In this document: piece after piece, positions 62,651 to 64,000 of the stretch
Numbering within the stretch: the stretch's first letter is position 1
Layout: each line of letters begins with the position of its first letter
DNA from: Schizochytrium sp. TIO01
Lineage: Eukaryota > Sar > Bigyra > Thraustochytrida > Thraustochytriidae
Assembly (NCBI GenBank): GCA_004764695.1
Contig: SMSO01000007.1
Span: forward strand, 575,501 to 639,500
Direction: 5' to 3'
DNA: 64,000 bases
Notes under the pieces: model-generated
Database searches by the model: none
What the model was told of the DNA's origin: nothing
Seen by the model: only the letters and a program-made list of their open reading frames with translations
Made by a program: the position numbers and the translations under genes

Positions 62651-64000
62651 AGCAGCGCAAAATAGACGGCAATGACCCAACGGGAAGAAGAGAGCGCGCG
62701 TGGAGGCACACAAGACGACCAAGAAGGAGTATCTAGTTTGTGCTAAAAAGGTTCGTGTCTATCCAACGAGAAATGGTTGGCGTCGCCAGAAATGCTTACA
62801 ACATTGGTGTTGCCTTTCAGTATGATTAGTCCAAAGGTAAGGACGAAGTCATGGCCCTGCATCAAGATACATGCTTCAGGAAGGGCCCTAACACAAACTA
62901 AGTCCTGAATGACGAAGGAGGTAATCCTAAAATGTTCGGCGATAGCAATGGAGAAAAGAAAGGATTGTGTCTTAAAGAAGGCTTACGCGCGCCTGGTTGG
63001 GTCTTCGAAGTACCACAAGCTGAGCGTAATTCAGGATTCGTTGATTTTTTCAAAACTTTCGATACTGACCAAGCCCAAAATGACAAAACAGCCGCCACCA
63101 AAAAAAAGGCACTCGCTCTTTTAACTGCAAAACGGGATAAAGCCCAGAGGTTGGGTCGCGCGATTTTTTCTCAAAAGCTTTCGTACCTTTATGGAAAAGT
63201 TTCCCGACCAAGCAATTAATTCAAACGAATCGCCTGGGTCATGTTCGCCTCTGCTTTTTGCATGAATGAAAGGTACGGTCTGAAGAGGAGGCACCCGATG
63301 TGCACCATAGTACCTTTGTCTTGGACCCAGGAGTACGCTCATGGCAGACTATATGACGACGCTGATGGCCAAGCCATTGAAGGAGAGACAAAAAGGAATA
63401 AAAAACATACTCTTTCTCTGTCACTGTGCTAACATAAATTATGTCGTCCAAGGAAAACTGGCTCAAAAGAAAAGAGATAACCTGCCTCAAGACGTGCATA
63501 CCTATGACACTCCTCAAAATTAAGAACAAGACCACCGAGATTCACCGCAAGCTTGGACGTTGCTTCCATATGGAAACTACCGTGCTATCATGTTGCCTAG
63601 ATTTGAAACCACTTGGGTGGTGAACAAGTTAACAAGTTAACGCGATGGGTTAAAAGCAAGTCAATTCGAATAATATTCGTTGAGACCTCTTCAGCTTCTT
63701 CCCGTCCAGCGCTCATCCACAAAGCCGGGGTTTTCCACTGATGTAAACTTGTGATTTGCCGAGAGGGTTATGCTTCAAAAACATGCAATAAACGCGGGTA
63801 TCTACAAGCTTAGAAACCGATTGTTTTCAAATGCCCAAAATGCAAACACGTAGCCGATCGACACCGGAGGCATGCTTTCGCGCTACCTACCCAAGGACAT
63901 GATTGTAAAAAAAATACGATCAAAAACTAACCTGCGATTGGGACTTAGACCTAACCCCCCAAGCACCGTATTAGGAAATGCGGGTTTTGCAAATGTTACA
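62577..64000 (+). pseudogene. TnpB/Fanzor-type RNA-guided nuclease remnant, truncated by window end
   Basis: Homologous pieces lie in TnpB order across three frames. (1) 62577-62770: lysine-rich lead, then CAKKVRVYPTR, the N-terminal strand; stop at 62673. (2) 62779-63219: GVARNAYNIGVAFQYD (the family GxxRxxYN), then APGWVFEVPQAERNSGFVDF, matching W..VP...R..A..D; stops at 62827 and 62899. (3) 63309-63341: STFVLDPGVRS, the RuvC-I motif with Asp at 63324. (4) 63342-63390: HGRLYDDADGQAIE, one frame over. (5) 63520-63640: NKTTEIHRKLG and NYRAIMLPRFETTWVVN, like the RuvC-II region of IS607-linked TnpB and Fanzor2. (6) 63763-63870: EGYASKTC then CPKC and DRH, the zinc ribbon and RuvC-III region. 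In active relatives a guide RNA from the element end directs DNA cleavage. Pairing with a TnpA remnant points to the Fanzor2/IS607 group. Frameshifts and stops make it inactive. Confidence 0.85.

Overview
This looks like a 64 kb piece of a nuclear genome from a eukaryote, probably a protist or alga; the lineage cannot be fixed from the sequence. The reasons are very low gene density, many long tri-, tetra- and pentanucleotide microsatellites, proteins full of poly-Ser, poly-Gln and acidic tracts, and a eukaryotic-style transposon carrying a Ulp1-type protease. I found no rRNA, tRNA or CRISPR array and no bacterial operon layout. Neither intact cellular gene needs an intron.

Layout. (1) About 0.38-5.76 kb, minus strand: a DNA transposon. 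It has a large transposase with a Cys4 zinc-binding N-terminus and a D437/D518/E725 catalytic set, followed by a frame-broken middle and a Ulp1/C48-type cysteine protease (H79, D96, Q132, C138). The coding sequence changes frame at several points, so it is either a decayed copy or has introns I could not define. (2) 6.45-8.69 kb, minus: an intact 747-codon gene for a disordered, coiled-coil and PH-like-domain protein. (3) 9-58 kb: about 49 kb with no convincing gene. It alternates between microsatellite-rich, moderately GC-rich blocks (about 10.8-18 and 22.7-41.6 kb) and AT-rich blocks with few microsatellites (18-22.7 and 41.9-57 kb). The longest arrays are (ATT)n, about 379 bp at 11.6 kb, and (CAAA)n, about 377 bp at 39.4 kb. 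(4) 58.48-61.17 kb, plus: an intact 896-codon gene for a low-complexity protein with one compact, apparently globular domain at residues 105-216 that I do not recognise. (5) 62.10-64.00 kb, plus, cut by the window end: a decayed IS607-type element. It holds a MerR-like HTH plus serine recombinase (TnpA) and a TnpB/Fanzor-type RNA-guided nuclease remnant. The RuvC motifs and zinc ribbon are still readable, but spread over three frames.

The most interesting item is the IS607/Fanzor remnant, the eukaryotic counterpart of TnpB, at the right edge. The transposase-Ulp1 element at the left edge is second. The two intact genes are not obviously related in function to each other or to the transposons. 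Both mobile elements look like passengers in a repeat-rich genome.
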